Shown here: piece by piece, positions 1 through 5,618 of the stretch
Layout of the letters: each line of letters begins with the position of its first letter
Numbering within the stretch: position 1 is the first letter of the stretch
NCBI GenBank assembly: GCA_023427925.1
Contig: JAEYZS010000283.1
Coordinates: forward strand, 1-7,183
Origin: Pseudomonadota bacterium
GTDB taxonomy: Bacteria; Bdellovibrionota; Bdellovibrionia; Bdellovibrionales; JAEYZS01
DNA length: 7,183 nucleotides
Direction: 5' to 3'
Translations under genes and position numbers: made by a program
The notes under the pieces: model-generated
What the model was told of the DNA's origin: nothing
The model's input: the letters and a program-made list of their open reading frames with translations, nothing else
Databases searched by the model: none

Positions 1-904
1 AATTCAGCCGGCTTGAATTCCCAGTGCCCAATATGTTTGATGCGATTTCTATTGGAGGAAGTTCCAAAGAAAGCGCGTTTGGCACCGCAAAAGAAATACT
101 TAAATAATCGTTTTGAATATCACGATAAAAGGTCTCAGCCCTTTGAGCTTTTTGCGCAGGCTCTGGCAAAACCGCTGGTCGCTTGATTTCTTGAGACTTC
201 ATATGGCCATAATATTTTTCAATGAGCTTTTTTGCTTTTCGGCTTTCAAAATCCCCTGCTATGACTAAGACTGCATTATTAGGTGCATAGAATGTTTTGT
301 AAAACTCTCGCGCCTTTTCGACAGTGATGTTATTCAAATCTTCCATAAAACCAATCACCGGCCATCTGTAGGAATTTACCTTGAACACTACATCGTAGAT
401 TCTCTCAAATAAGAGACCCATTACACGATTCTCAACTCTAAAACGTCTTTCTTCCTTTACGACTTCTCTTTCAGAATCGAGGTTGGCTTGAGTGAGATTG
501 AGATGTTCGATACGATCGGATTCTAGGGCCATAATGGTTTCAAGCTTTGAGCTTGGCCCATTCACGTAGTAACCAGTATAGTCTCTAGAAGTGAACGCGT
601 TGTTGGTCGCGCCGTTTTCCCTAATAATTCTCTCATAGTCTTTGTTTGAAAATTTCTGAGTACCCTTAAACATCATATGCTCAAACAAGTGAGCAATACC
701 TGTAAAACCTTTTTCTTCGTCTTTAGAGCCAACTCTAAACCAAGTATGATAGCTCACAAGTGGAACCGAGCGATCTTCATGAAGGAGAACCGTCAGCCCA
801 TTTGATAGCTGGTATTTTTCAACCTCAAATCTCAAATTCGAAAGGTTATCAGCTGCAATTGTTGAAAAGGGAATTAGAAGCAAAAGTCCCAGCAAGAATC
901 TCAT
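1..904 (-). CDS. Secreted M16 family zinc metallopeptidase, N-terminal part (cut by left edge)
   Basis: About 301 residues are visible; the C-terminal part lies beyond the left edge. Residues 1-17 are a Sec signal peptide (MRFLLGLLLL, then a small-residue cleavage region before Ala-Asp), so the enzyme should act in the periplasm or outside the cell. The body is the catalytic M16 fold. It has the inverted zinc motif HLFEH at 72-76 (His72 and His76 as ligands, Glu75 as base), and Glu151/152 in VVKEERR is the likely third ligand. The typical block ENGATNNAFTSRDYTGYY follows at 96-113. M16B proteases of this type are usually about 430-480 residues, or 900 when duplicated, so the visible part covers most of the first M16 repeat. 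The start at 904 is supported by AGAGAGGT at 911-918 and by the signal peptide starting there. In this family such proteins degrade peptides or envelope proteins; the substrate here is unknown. Confidence 0.95.
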   Translation of the reverse strand, partial: MRFLLGLLLLIPFSTIAADNLSNLRFEVEKYQLSNGLTVLLHEDRSVPLVSYHTWFRVGSKDEEKGFTGIAHLFEHMMFKGTQKFSNKDYERIIRENGATNNAFTSRDYTGYYVNGPSSKLETIMALESDRIEHLNLTQANLDSEREVVKEERRFRVENRVMGLLFERIYDVVFKVNSYRWPVIGFMEDLNNITVEKAREFYKTFYAPNNAVLVIAGDFESRKAKKLIEKYYGHMKSQEIKRPAVLPEPAQKAQRAETFYRDIQNDYLSISFAVPNALSLELPPIEIASNILGTGNSSRLN

Positions 905-947
905 CGATGCACCTCTCTGTATTAGCTGTTAGTAACTTCCTTAAGGC

Positions 948-968
948 CTTGGATTAAACCAAGTTATA
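948..968 (-). promoter_or_regulatory. Weak promoter candidate for the M16 peptidase
   Basis: Read on the minus strand, TATAAC at 968-963 matches five of six bases of a sigma-70 -10 box and would give a leader of roughly 50 bases. No good -35 lies at the right distance. A small dyad, CTTGG-6-CCAAG (948-963), sits across the expected start of transcription and could be an operator. Weak evidence. Confidence 0.3.
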
Positions 969-987
969 ACCCGATTCAAGGTGGGTC

Positions 988-1125
988 TAGTTTGGTTTTA
1001 GGTCTCACGATGGCACTCCTATAAGGATAAGCTCGGAATCTGTTAGAATCACTAAAGTTTTTGGTTTTTTTTGAGCTTTGACGACCCGTAACTTAAAAAA
1101 GTGATTCCACTTTGGAACCAAACTA
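988..1125. repeat. Separated 10-bp inverted repeat TAGTTTGGTT / AACCAAACTA
   Basis: TAGTTTGGTT at 988-997 recurs as its exact reverse complement at 1116-1125, 118 bases away. The right copy overlaps a cluster of short dyads. The arms are too far apart for an obvious RNA hairpin, so two oppositely oriented sites for one DNA-binding protein is the simpler reading. Both copies lie upstream of the sigma-54 promoter at 1221. A chance match of this length in a 300-base AT-rich gap is possible. Confidence 0.4.
1098..1122. promoter_or_regulatory. Overlapping dyads, candidate activator-binding site (UAS) for the sigma-54 promoter
   Basis: Three overlapping dyads occupy 25 bases: AAAGTG-ATTC-CACTTT (1098-1113), TTCCA-CTT-TGGAA (1105-1117) and TTTGG-AA-CCAAA (1111-1122). 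Their centre is about 140 bases upstream of the predicted start at 1247, the usual distance for a bacterial enhancer-binding protein acting on sigma-54. The role is inferred from position and symmetry. The rest of the 905-1220 gap shows no credible ORF; apart from these dyads and the weak promoter candidate near 960 I see nothing else in it. Confidence 0.4.
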
Positions 1126-1220
1126 TCGTCGGTATGAAAATCACCCCGAACGGTCATCGGACAACGCTAAATATTTGATTTTATTATATATATGCTAGAT
1201 TGTTGCCAAAAAGTTGTGGT

Positions 1221-1236
1221 TGGCACGTGGATTGCT
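1221..1236 (+). promoter_or_regulatory. Sigma-54 (RpoN) promoter
   Basis: TGGCACGTGGATTGCT matches the RpoN consensus TGGCACG-N4-TTGCW at every specified position. The -24 GG (1222-1223) and -12 GC (1234-1235) have the required spacing, which puts the start of transcription near 1247. No plus-strand ORF follows before the terminator at 1283-1322, so the product should be a short RNA. Confidence 0.8.
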
Positions 1237-1246
1237 ATATATAGAA

Positions 1247-1322
1247 ATCAGTTACCCCTCTTTAAATCGCCCCACGATTTAGAAAAGCCGACCGAGATCC
1301 CCTCCTGGTTGGCTTTTTTTTT
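1247..1322 (+). ncRNA. Putative sigma-54-dependent small RNA with C-rich loops (about 75 nt)
   Basis: The ends are set by the sigma-54 promoter (start near 1247) and the T-run of a terminator (1314-1322). The predicted fold has three parts. A single-stranded 5' segment contains UUACCCCUCUUU (1252-1263). Hairpin 1 pairs UAAAUCG (1263-1269) with CGAUUUA (1275-1281) around a CCCCA loop. Hairpin 2 is the terminator, with a 13-nt loop GAGAUCCCCUCCU (1294-1306). Each unpaired segment carries a CCCC run, a layout seen in trans-acting small RNAs that bind G-rich ribosome-binding sites. The G-U pair in hairpin 2 (1290 with 1310) holds only for the plus-strand RNA; the minus strand would have an A-C mismatch there. 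I do not recognise a known RNA family. No ORF with a Shine-Dalgarno site lies within it. Confidence 0.68.
1283..1322 (+). terminator. Intrinsic terminator of the small RNA
   Basis: AAAAGCCGACC (1283-1293) pairs with GGTTGGCTTTT (1307-1317) with one G-U pair, and a run of nine T ends at 1322. On the minus strand the hairpin has an A-C mismatch and is followed by only four T before a C, so it may stop the convergent protease operon only weakly. No better terminator is visible in 1323-1434. Confidence 0.88.
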
Positions 1323-1434
1323 GCCTAAAATCGATTCAGATCAACCTATTAATAAAAGACCCTAAAAGAATATAGAAAAATATTATCATCAACGCCGAAG
1401 ACCTAGAAAAACAGGAAAGCCCTTATGAGTTCAA

Positions 1435-2439
1435 TTAGTCTAAAGATTTCCAGAGCCGGCCGAGCTGTATTTGATCAAGTGTTTTTAAGATTATACAAAC
1501 TTGATCCGTTGGAACATTTGGATTCTTCGCTGTGCCAATAACAATTCCAATGACCTCACCTTCAGAGTTTAAAGCTGGTCCACCACTATTTCCGTGAACA
1601 CAATCCGCATCCGTGTATAGAAAATTATTAACTAGAATTTCTTTTTCCTGTGAGTTCGTAATTGTTCCTGAAATCCGTTCCCATTCTTCAAAAGATACAG
1701 TGCTTCCGGTAGAAACTCTCAATGATTCTCCATCAGAGTCTTCAGCTCCAACTGATTTTCTATCAACAGTGCGTGAAGGATAACCCATCACATAAACCTG
1801 TTCACCTATCCGAGGAGTAAGCTTTGCTTGTGTTAAAAAATTGTTCAGAAATTTTTCAGTTCTAATTTTAATAATATCACTCACCCTTCCTATTGTGCTA
1901 ACAAAAGAAATCAAATTGGATCTAAGAAGATACTTACTTGGATTGAAGAACTGAGGAAAACCAAAGTCCTTTGCTGGATTAATGACAGATTGATGCTCAT
2001 AACTACTCATCGCAAATACAATCGGTTCTCTTTGAAGCTCTTGAATCAATTCCAATCTCGAGCGTGCATTAGATTTTTTAGATTTATAAGAAATTTCGTC
2101 ATAAAAATTATGCATTGCTGAGTAGACACTAAAGTGAGAGCCCATTGAAAAGGCAGTACCCTCTCCAATCTGCTCAAATAAAAGACATTCTTGCTGATTC
2201 GTTCTCTTGCAAAAACCGATCTGCATCCTTATCCAAGGATCCTCTTCTTTCTTCCGGAAAAGACTGATACCCTTAAGGCTAACAAGCTTGCTCTCACCCG
2301 CCGGTATAAATAACTTGTAAACTGATGAAGCTGCTTTTCGTACATTGCTTGGAATTTCATCGTTTTGAATTTCCATAAAACCTGGCTTGGCCATTAAATT
2401 CAAAGGCAGTAATAATAAACATACGATAAAAAGCTTCAT
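1435..2439 (-). CDS. Secreted trypsin-like serine protease (chymotrypsin fold)
   Basis: The protein has 334 residues. Residues 1-17 are a Sec signal peptide ending LMA before Lys-Pro, so the protease is exported. The catalytic serine is clear: GNSGGP at 283-288, with Ser285 as nucleophile. The histidine is probably His110 in YSAMHNF, after the GTAF strand at 94-97 that matches the GSGF strand before the catalytic His in S1/Deg-type proteases. The aspartate is less certain: Asp188 in SDIIKI resembles the usual D-x-A-L-L-K motif, and Asp158 in KDFGF is the alternative. Cys280 and Cys315 flank the active serine as in the trypsin 191-220 disulfide; Cys77 and Cys85 could form another. No PDZ domain is present, unlike DegP. 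The start is fixed by TGGAGGT (2446-2452) and the signal peptide. The gene begins 33 bases after the lipoprotein stop, so they are probably cotranscribed. Substrate unknown. Confidence 0.88.
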   Translation of the reverse strand: MKLFIVCLLLLPLNLMAKPGFMEIQNDEIPSNVRKAASSVYKLFIPAGESKLVSLKGISLFRKKEEDPWIRMQIGFCKRTNQQECLLFEQIGEGTAFSMGSHFSVYSAMHNFYDEISYKSKKSNARSRLELIQELQREPIVFAMSSYEHQSVINPAKDFGFPQFFNPSKYLLRSNLISFVSTIGRVSDIIKIRTEKFLNNFLTQAKLTPRIGEQVYVMGYPSRTVDRKSVGAEDSDGESLRVSTGSTVSFEEWERISGTITNSQEKEILVNNFLYTDADCVHGNSGGPALNSEGEVIGIVIGTAKNPNVPTDQVCIILKTLDQIQLGRLWKSLD

Positions 2440-2472
2440 GTATTAACCTCCAGCATTAGTAACTTTGGGAAT

Positions 2473-3732
2473 TCAATTAAAATCTTCGTCATGCTGACTA
2501 TCAATCAACACTCCCCTATCACTTTCTGATAAGTTTTTAGAGACTGAGCAGAAGAAATTTTCAAGTTCCCTTGCGCCCCAACTTTGCTTACTATCGTCTT
2601 TGTATTTTAAGGTAAGAGTTTGTGCAGAAAAACCAATTATTCTATCCTCACTCATCAATATCTCAACTTGCTGAACTCCCTCAGCAAGGCTTCCATAGTT
2701 TAACGTATAAGTAGATACCATACCAAACTTGTCCGTTCTCAAACGATAGGAGTGATTGCGTATCTCATCGTCAATAGCAGTTACACTATATGAAGTTTTT
2801 CCGCTAACAACAGATAGCTTGAATTGATTATCTTGAGTTTGTTCATAAGATATATAGCACTTCTCAGTGGCTGTTCCACCCTTAGCAGAATTTCTATACA
2901 AAGTTTTTTGAGTTCGGTTGATTTCATCAATTCTAGATTTTAATTGATTTAAAGTTATTTTTTTAGATGGGATTTCTTCTTCATAATTATGTCGTTCGTT
3001 ACTAAAGTTTAAGTCAAAAAGTTTTTGTAACAAGCCTGTTTTCGTTAATTGAGTCTCTGGATTCATCAAGTAACTTGTTAAAGCCCTAACTTCTGCATGA
3101 TCTTTGCTAGTAAGCTCTATTTTTTTAGATTCCATTCCTTCTTTTGTTAGCCCAGACGAACAGTACTCATGCGCCCACTCAGGATTGCCATCCATCTTTA
3201 TCATTAGTGTCCCAGACAAACATTGCTCATAGTACGATGCAAACTTTAATACCTTTAATCCCATAATAATTTCATGAAGCAATAGCGTTGCTTTGTCCTC
3301 GGGAGAACTTTCTTGATTATTGTAATGTTGATCTGAGATCCAAATTTCTTTAAAAGTATGTAATGCGATTTGATCCGTTGAAAAATAAAGACCAGTCTTA
3401 GCACTTGCTAACCCTTGTAATGAGATCGGCACTATATACCAATTTTTCGCAATGACATACTCTAGACGCAAATTTACGTTGGCATCTACTTCATCGATTT
3501 TTTTTAGAATAGGTTCTAAAATTTTAAATTCAGGTAACTTTGTAATATCAACCTTAAAGCGCTCGACAGGTTTACCACCAATGCCATTGCCACCACCCCC
3601 ATCAATAGTACCACCTGGGTTTTGGCCATGTGATCCTCCTGCCGACGAAACTCCTCCTGTGGGACTATTTTTGCCACAAGCGATTAAAGATGCGACGATA
3701 ATTCCTGTTAAAACTAAATATAAGTGTTTCAT
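2473..3732 (-). CDS. Lipoprotein of unknown function with glycine-rich linker
   Basis: The protein has 419 residues. I start it at 3732 because AAGGA sits 7 bases upstream and the protein then begins MKHLYLVLTG, a classic lipoprotein signal with lipobox LIAC (Cys19). Starting 27 bases earlier, at 3759, would add nine unneeded residues before it. Gly follows the lipidated Cys, so no Asp+2 inner-membrane signal is present and outer-membrane sorting is likely. Residues 21-55 form a flexible Gly/Ser-rich tether with a GGGG stretch. The rest is a folded domain. Around 148-163 is LLLHEIIMGLKVLKF; the His-Glu pair is conspicuous but there is no HExxH zincin motif. Four cysteines (171, 191, 292, 395) could form two disulfides. 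I recognise no named family. Being immediately upstream of the exported protease suggests it is a partner, substrate or surface anchor; that is inference. Confidence 0.85.
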   Translation of the reverse strand: MKHLYLVLTGIIVASLIACGKNSPTGGVSSAGGSHGQNPGGTIDGGGGNGIGGKPVERFKVDITKLPEFKILEPILKKIDEVDANVNLRLEYVIAKNWYIVPISLQGLASAKTGLYFSTDQIALHTFKEIWISDQHYNNQESSPEDKATLLLHEIIMGLKVLKFASYYEQCLSGTLMIKMDGNPEWAHEYCSSGLTKEGMESKKIELTSKDHAEVRALTSYLMNPETQLTKTGLLQKLFDLNFSNERHNYEEEIPSKKITLNQLKSRIDEINRTQKTLYRNSAKGGTATEKCYISYEQTQDNQFKLSVVSGKTSYSVTAIDDEIRNHSYRLRTDKFGMVSTYTLNYGSLAEGVQQVEILMSEDRIIGFSAQTLTLKYKDDSKQSWGARELENFFCSVSKNLSESDRGVLIDSQHDEDFN

Positions 3733-3752
3733 AATTTGTTCCTTTTTTATAA

Positions 3753-3768
3753 AGCACATTAAGTGCCA
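3753..3768 (-). promoter_or_regulatory. Second sigma-54-like element, or dyad operator, before the lipoprotein
   Basis: On the minus strand TGGCACTTAATGTGCT keeps the TGGCAC and TGC boxes with the correct GG-to-GC spacing. It differs from consensus only by T for G after TGGCAC and G for T before TGC. The predicted start, near 3742, leaves a leader of about 10 bases that trims the AAGGA ribosome-binding site, which argues against it. The same bases contain the dyad GCAC-TTAAT-GTGC, so they may be a repressor site instead. Confidence 0.35.
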
Positions 3769-3801
3769 GTTTAATTGTTAATAGTTGTTAAAAAGTTGCG
3801 A

Positions 3802-3933
3802 TCAATTTCCCATGACGAACTTCACGTAAGATGTAGTGAGCATAATGTACTTAAAAAGTGCCGCTGATCCGAAACAGATCGCTACCACAATAGGGACCAA
3901 CATTAAGTTCTCTACTGACTCTGCGTTTTTCAT
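3802..3933 (-). CDS. Small single-pass membrane protein (43 aa)
   Basis: This short gene starts at ATG 3933 behind TAGGAGGT (3938-3945), the strongest Shine-Dalgarno sequence in the window, and ends with TGA at 3802. The protein begins MKNAESVENLMLV. It then has one hydrophobic segment at about residues 10-27 (LMLVPIVVAICFGSAALF), and a C-terminal part, KYIMLTTSYVKFVMGN, that is also fairly hydrophobic with two lysines. An acidic N-terminus and a Lys just after the helix suggest the N-terminus faces outward, though this is a weak topology call. It lies 69 bases before the lipoprotein on the same strand and is probably the first gene of that operon, facing the TIGR02147 regulator. No known family recognised; it is not a Flp pilin (no prepilin cleavage site) and there is no toxin signature beyond size and hydrophobicity. 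Confidence 0.68.
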   Translation of the reverse strand: MKNAESVENLMLVPIVVAICFGSAALFKYIMLTTSYVKFVMGN

Positions 3934-3945
3934 ATTTACCTCCTA

Positions 3946-4102
3946 AAAAGTTTTTCTCAGTCACACAGTTTGACTCGGTTATGAGGGCATTATGTGCTTG
4001 CGCGTCAATTGTTGATAGATTTGTTTAGTTAATAATTAATGGAATAATTAACTATTAAGTAAATTGTTTGAAATACCGATGTTATTTTAATAGGATATAA
4101 AT
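3946..4102. promoter_or_regulatory. Divergent intergenic region with AT-rich dyads
   Basis: This region separates the small membrane protein (minus) from the TIGR02147 regulator (plus). It holds TAGTTAAT (4027-4034) and its exact inverse ATTAACTA (4048-4055), spaced 13 bases, with a nested dyad TTAAT-A-ATTAA (4030-4040). These look like operator half-sites placed to act on both promoters. On the minus strand TTGACG (4008-4003) is a reasonable -35, but the best -10 at this spacing, CATAAC (3983-3978), is 19 bases away. The regulator has a weak ribosome-binding site, TAGGA, at 4091-4095. Confidence 0.45.
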
Positions 4103-4906
4103 ATGAATATTTATGAATTTTCTGGCTACAAACAGTATTTAAAGGCCTGGATTAAGGCTCGTCCCAAGCGGGGTCATGGAGAAAGTCGGCGGATCGCTGA
4201 GGCGTTGAGCGTGAGTACCACCATGATCAGCCAAGTGTTGAGCGGAGATAAACATTTTAGTTTAGAGCTCTCTTCTGATCTTTGTGATTACCTTGGACTC
4301 AGCGAAAAAGAAACAGACTACTTTTTCTTACTGGTCGAATATGAAAGAGCCGGCACTCACCGCCTAAAAACAAAATTGAAAAGAAAAATTGAAACTCTAA
4401 AATCTCAAGCTCTGGTTTTAAAAGAACGTTTAGAAAAGGACAAAGAACTTTCTGAGTACGATAAAGCCACTTTTTATTCTTCATGGATTTACTCTGGAAT
4501 TAGAAACCTTATTGCAACAGATTCCTCGCTTACAATTGATAGTATCTCTGAAAGATTACAAATTCCCAGAAATCAAATTCAAAAAATTTTAGATTTTTTA
4601 TTGGAAAGTGGACTTTGCGAATTAAAGCAAAATAAATATGTTGTCGGAGCGAAGAGAACACATCTTGGCAACGACTCGCCTCTTGTTACAAAACACCATC
4701 AAAACTGGCGCATGCAGGGCTTTAATAAAATGATTTTCACTGAAGACAAAAACCTCTTCTACACAGCTCCGATGTCCCTATCAAAAGAAGCTGCAGGAAT
4801 GATTCGAGAAGAACTCCCCTCTTTTATTGAAAAAGTAAATAAATTGGTTGTCGATTCTGACTCGGAAACAGTCCGCTGTTTAAACATCGATTTTTTTGAG
4901 TATTAA
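4103..4906 (+). CDS. TIGR02147 family (DUF4423) putative transcriptional regulator
   Basis: The protein has 267 residues, the usual family length. The N-terminal part carries a helix-turn-helix-like segment at about 27-50 (ESRRIAEALSVSTTMISQVL), then the family hallmark YFFLLVEYERAGT at 73-85. A charged helix, likely coiled coil, spans about 86-115. The DUF4423 domain follows, starting at FYSSWIYSGIRNLI (124-137). A second winged-helix-like segment lies at about 142-180 (LTIDSISERLQI, then DFLLESGLCEL). This family is expanded in Bdellovibrio and Fibrobacter and its ligands are unknown; a DNA-binding role is inferred from the two HTH-like regions. It is transcribed away from the microprotein-lipoprotein-protease genes across a 169-base gap with dyads, the classic layout for a local regulator. 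The start is ATG 4103 with AGGA 7 bases upstream. Confidence 0.9.
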   Translation: MNIYEFSGYKQYLKAWIKARPKRGHGESRRIAEALSVSTTMISQVLSGDKHFSLELSSDLCDYLGLSEKETDYFFLLVEYERAGTHRLKTKLKRKIETLKSQALVLKERLEKDKELSEYDKATFYSSWIYSGIRNLIATDSSLTIDSISERLQIPRNQIQKILDFLLESGLCELKQNKYVVGAKRTHLGNDSPLVTKHHQNWRMQGFNKMIFTEDKNLFYTAPMSLSKEAAGMIREELPSFIEKVNKLVVDSDSETVRCLNIDFFEY

Positions 4907-4922
4907 TGACGCGGCGACAATC

Positions 4923-4941
4923 AAAAAGGTACGGCGTACCT
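4923..4941 (-). terminator. Intrinsic terminator of the fliL-like gene, overlapping its stop codon
   Basis: The perfect dyad AGGTAC-3-GTACCT (4927-4941) is followed on the minus strand by a T-run (4926-4923). The first arm begins within the TAG stop codon (4942-4940), so stop codon and terminator share bases. On the plus strand no T-run follows, so it does not clearly terminate the regulator gene. Confidence 0.75.
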
Positions 4942-5401
4942 ACCTTACGATGAGTTCTGTGAAGTAGATGTTTTTTACTACGCCTGCAACCATGAGGTCA
5001 TTTAGTGTTGTTGAGATTTGCTCTTTTAGGCGAAGTTTGCCTTGGAGAGTTTCGATATCGTCAAAACGTTTTCCATTTAAAATTCTTACGACAGCATCAC
5101 GACCTTTTGAGCCGAGTCGAATGACTTCTTCGTACCCGGTTTTATCTAAGAGTTCTAAATTGATTTCCGCTTGAACAATCCTTCGAGGATATCCATCCAA
5201 ATTTACAGTGAATTTATCTAGTGTATAAATATACGGAGCTTCGTTTCTCGATTCACGAGCTTCTTCTAATTTTTGAATTTCTTTTTCTTCTCGAATGACA
5301 GGAGACTCGGTACCCATCGTAGAGGCATAAACAAGCCCCAACCCGACAAGCATCGAAGTGACGTTTACGCCTACAAATATTAACTTCATCATCTTATTCA
5401 T
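4940..5401 (-). CDS. fliL: FliL family flagellar basal-body-associated protein
   Basis: The protein has 153 residues. A single N-terminal membrane segment at about 5-27 (MKLIFVGVNVTSMLVGLGLV region) is followed by a charged linker (about 34-52) and the periplasmic FliL domain. Family marks are visible: YTLDKFTVNLDGYPRRIVQAE at about 59-79, RDAVVRILNGKRFDDIETLQGK at about 101-122, and the closing NIYFTELIV. In other bacteria FliL rings surround the stator units MotA/B and help the motor work under load. No other flagellar gene is near, so this is an orphan copy, perhaps one of several paralogues, and may serve a specialised motor or another envelope role. The start at 5401 is supported by CAGGAGT (5407-5413), 5 bases upstream. 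A sigma-28-like promoter precedes it. Confidence 0.88.
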   Translation of the reverse strand: MNKMMKLIFVGVNVTSMLVGLGLVYASTMGTESPVIREEKEIQKLEEARESRNEAPYIYTLDKFTVNLDGYPRRIVQAEINLELLDKTGYEEVIRLGSKGRDAVVRILNGKRFDDIETLQGKLRLKEQISTTLNDLMVAGVVKNIYFTELIVR

Positions 5402-5428
5402 ATGAGACTCCTGAACCTTACATAAGTC

Positions 5429-5455
5429 CTATCGGAGGCGAGGACAAAGGTCTTA
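5429..5455 (-). promoter_or_regulatory. Sigma-28 (FliA)-like promoter of the fliL-like gene
   Basis: On the minus strand TAAG (5455-5452), 15 bases, then TCCGATAG (5436-5429) resembles the flagellar consensus TAAA-N15-GCCGATAA: three of four and six of eight bases, with exact spacing. The predicted start near 5421 gives a leader of about 20 bases that keeps the whole ribosome-binding site. That the gene behind it is flagellar makes the match more credible. Confidence 0.5.
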
Positions 5456-5608
5456 AAGTTTTCTCTCTGAGAATTTCATTTTGAGACGCTATTTAAGACA
5501 CAAAAAGGTCCTGCATAAGAGTTGTACAATTATTAATAGTCTAATCCAATTTATGTGAGTCTTAATGATTACACGACTTGACAATATCCCTCAAAAATCC
5601 GCAAAATA

Positions 5609-5618
5609 AAGGAGAGTG
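5609..5618 (+). promoter_or_regulatory. Unusually close ribosome-binding site and GTG start of the YkuD-fold gene
   Basis: AAGGAG (5609-5614) lies one base before the GTG at 5616, instead of the usual 5-9. An in-frame TAA at 5607-5609 rules out any earlier start. The next start-like codon, TTG at 5652, would remove the lysines of the signal peptide. GTG is therefore the best choice, but initiation may be inefficient. A consensus -35, TTGACA (5578-5583), lacks a -10 at 16-18 bases. Confidence 0.5.

Noticed and set aside
1..20. Near-palindrome around two AATTC sequences at the left edge
   Set aside because: It lies within M16 coding sequence and is explained by the encoded residues; no sign of a vector junction.
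760..957. A plus-strand ORF opposite the M16 peptidase start
   Set aside because: The opposite strand encodes a clear signal peptide and M16 motifs; this ORF has no recognisable features.
1134..1178. Short ORF MKITPNGHRTTLNI in the 5' gap
   Set aside because: Fourteen codons, no ribosome-binding site and upstream of the mapped promoter element.
1247..1322. Riboswitch or leader attenuator, including the Bdellovibrio c-di-GMP-binding merRNA
   Set aside because: No downstream plus-strand gene exists for a leader to control, and the short two-hairpin fold does not look like a c-di-GMP riboswitch aptamer.
2473..3732. Zinc metalloprotease reading of the HE pair in the lipoprotein
   Set aside because: The sequence is HEIIMG, not HExxH, and no third ligand motif is evident.
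3733..3759. Earlier start for the lipoprotein
   Set aside because: It would add nine residues before a complete lipoprotein signal and lies upstream of the AAGGA ribosome-binding site.
3452..3781. A 109-codon plus-strand ORF with a proline-rich segment
   Set aside because: It lies antisense to the lipoprotein; the prolines are the complement of the glycine linker codons, and it has no ribosome-binding site.
3802..3933. Type I toxin or Flp pilin reading of the 43-aa protein
   Set aside because: No antisense RNA promoter or prepilin cleavage site is visible; small size and hydrophobicity alone are not enough.
4299..4484. Minus-strand ORF inside the regulator gene
   Set aside because: Shadow of the TIGR02147 coding sequence, which has strong family motifs.
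4968..5174. Plus-strand ORF inside the fliL-like gene
   Set aside because: Shadow of conserved FliL coding sequence; no ribosome-binding site.
5578..5606. Sigma-70 promoter at TTGACA before the YkuD-fold gene
   Set aside because: The bases at the proper -10 distance are GCAAAA, and a later -10 would start transcription at the start codon itself.
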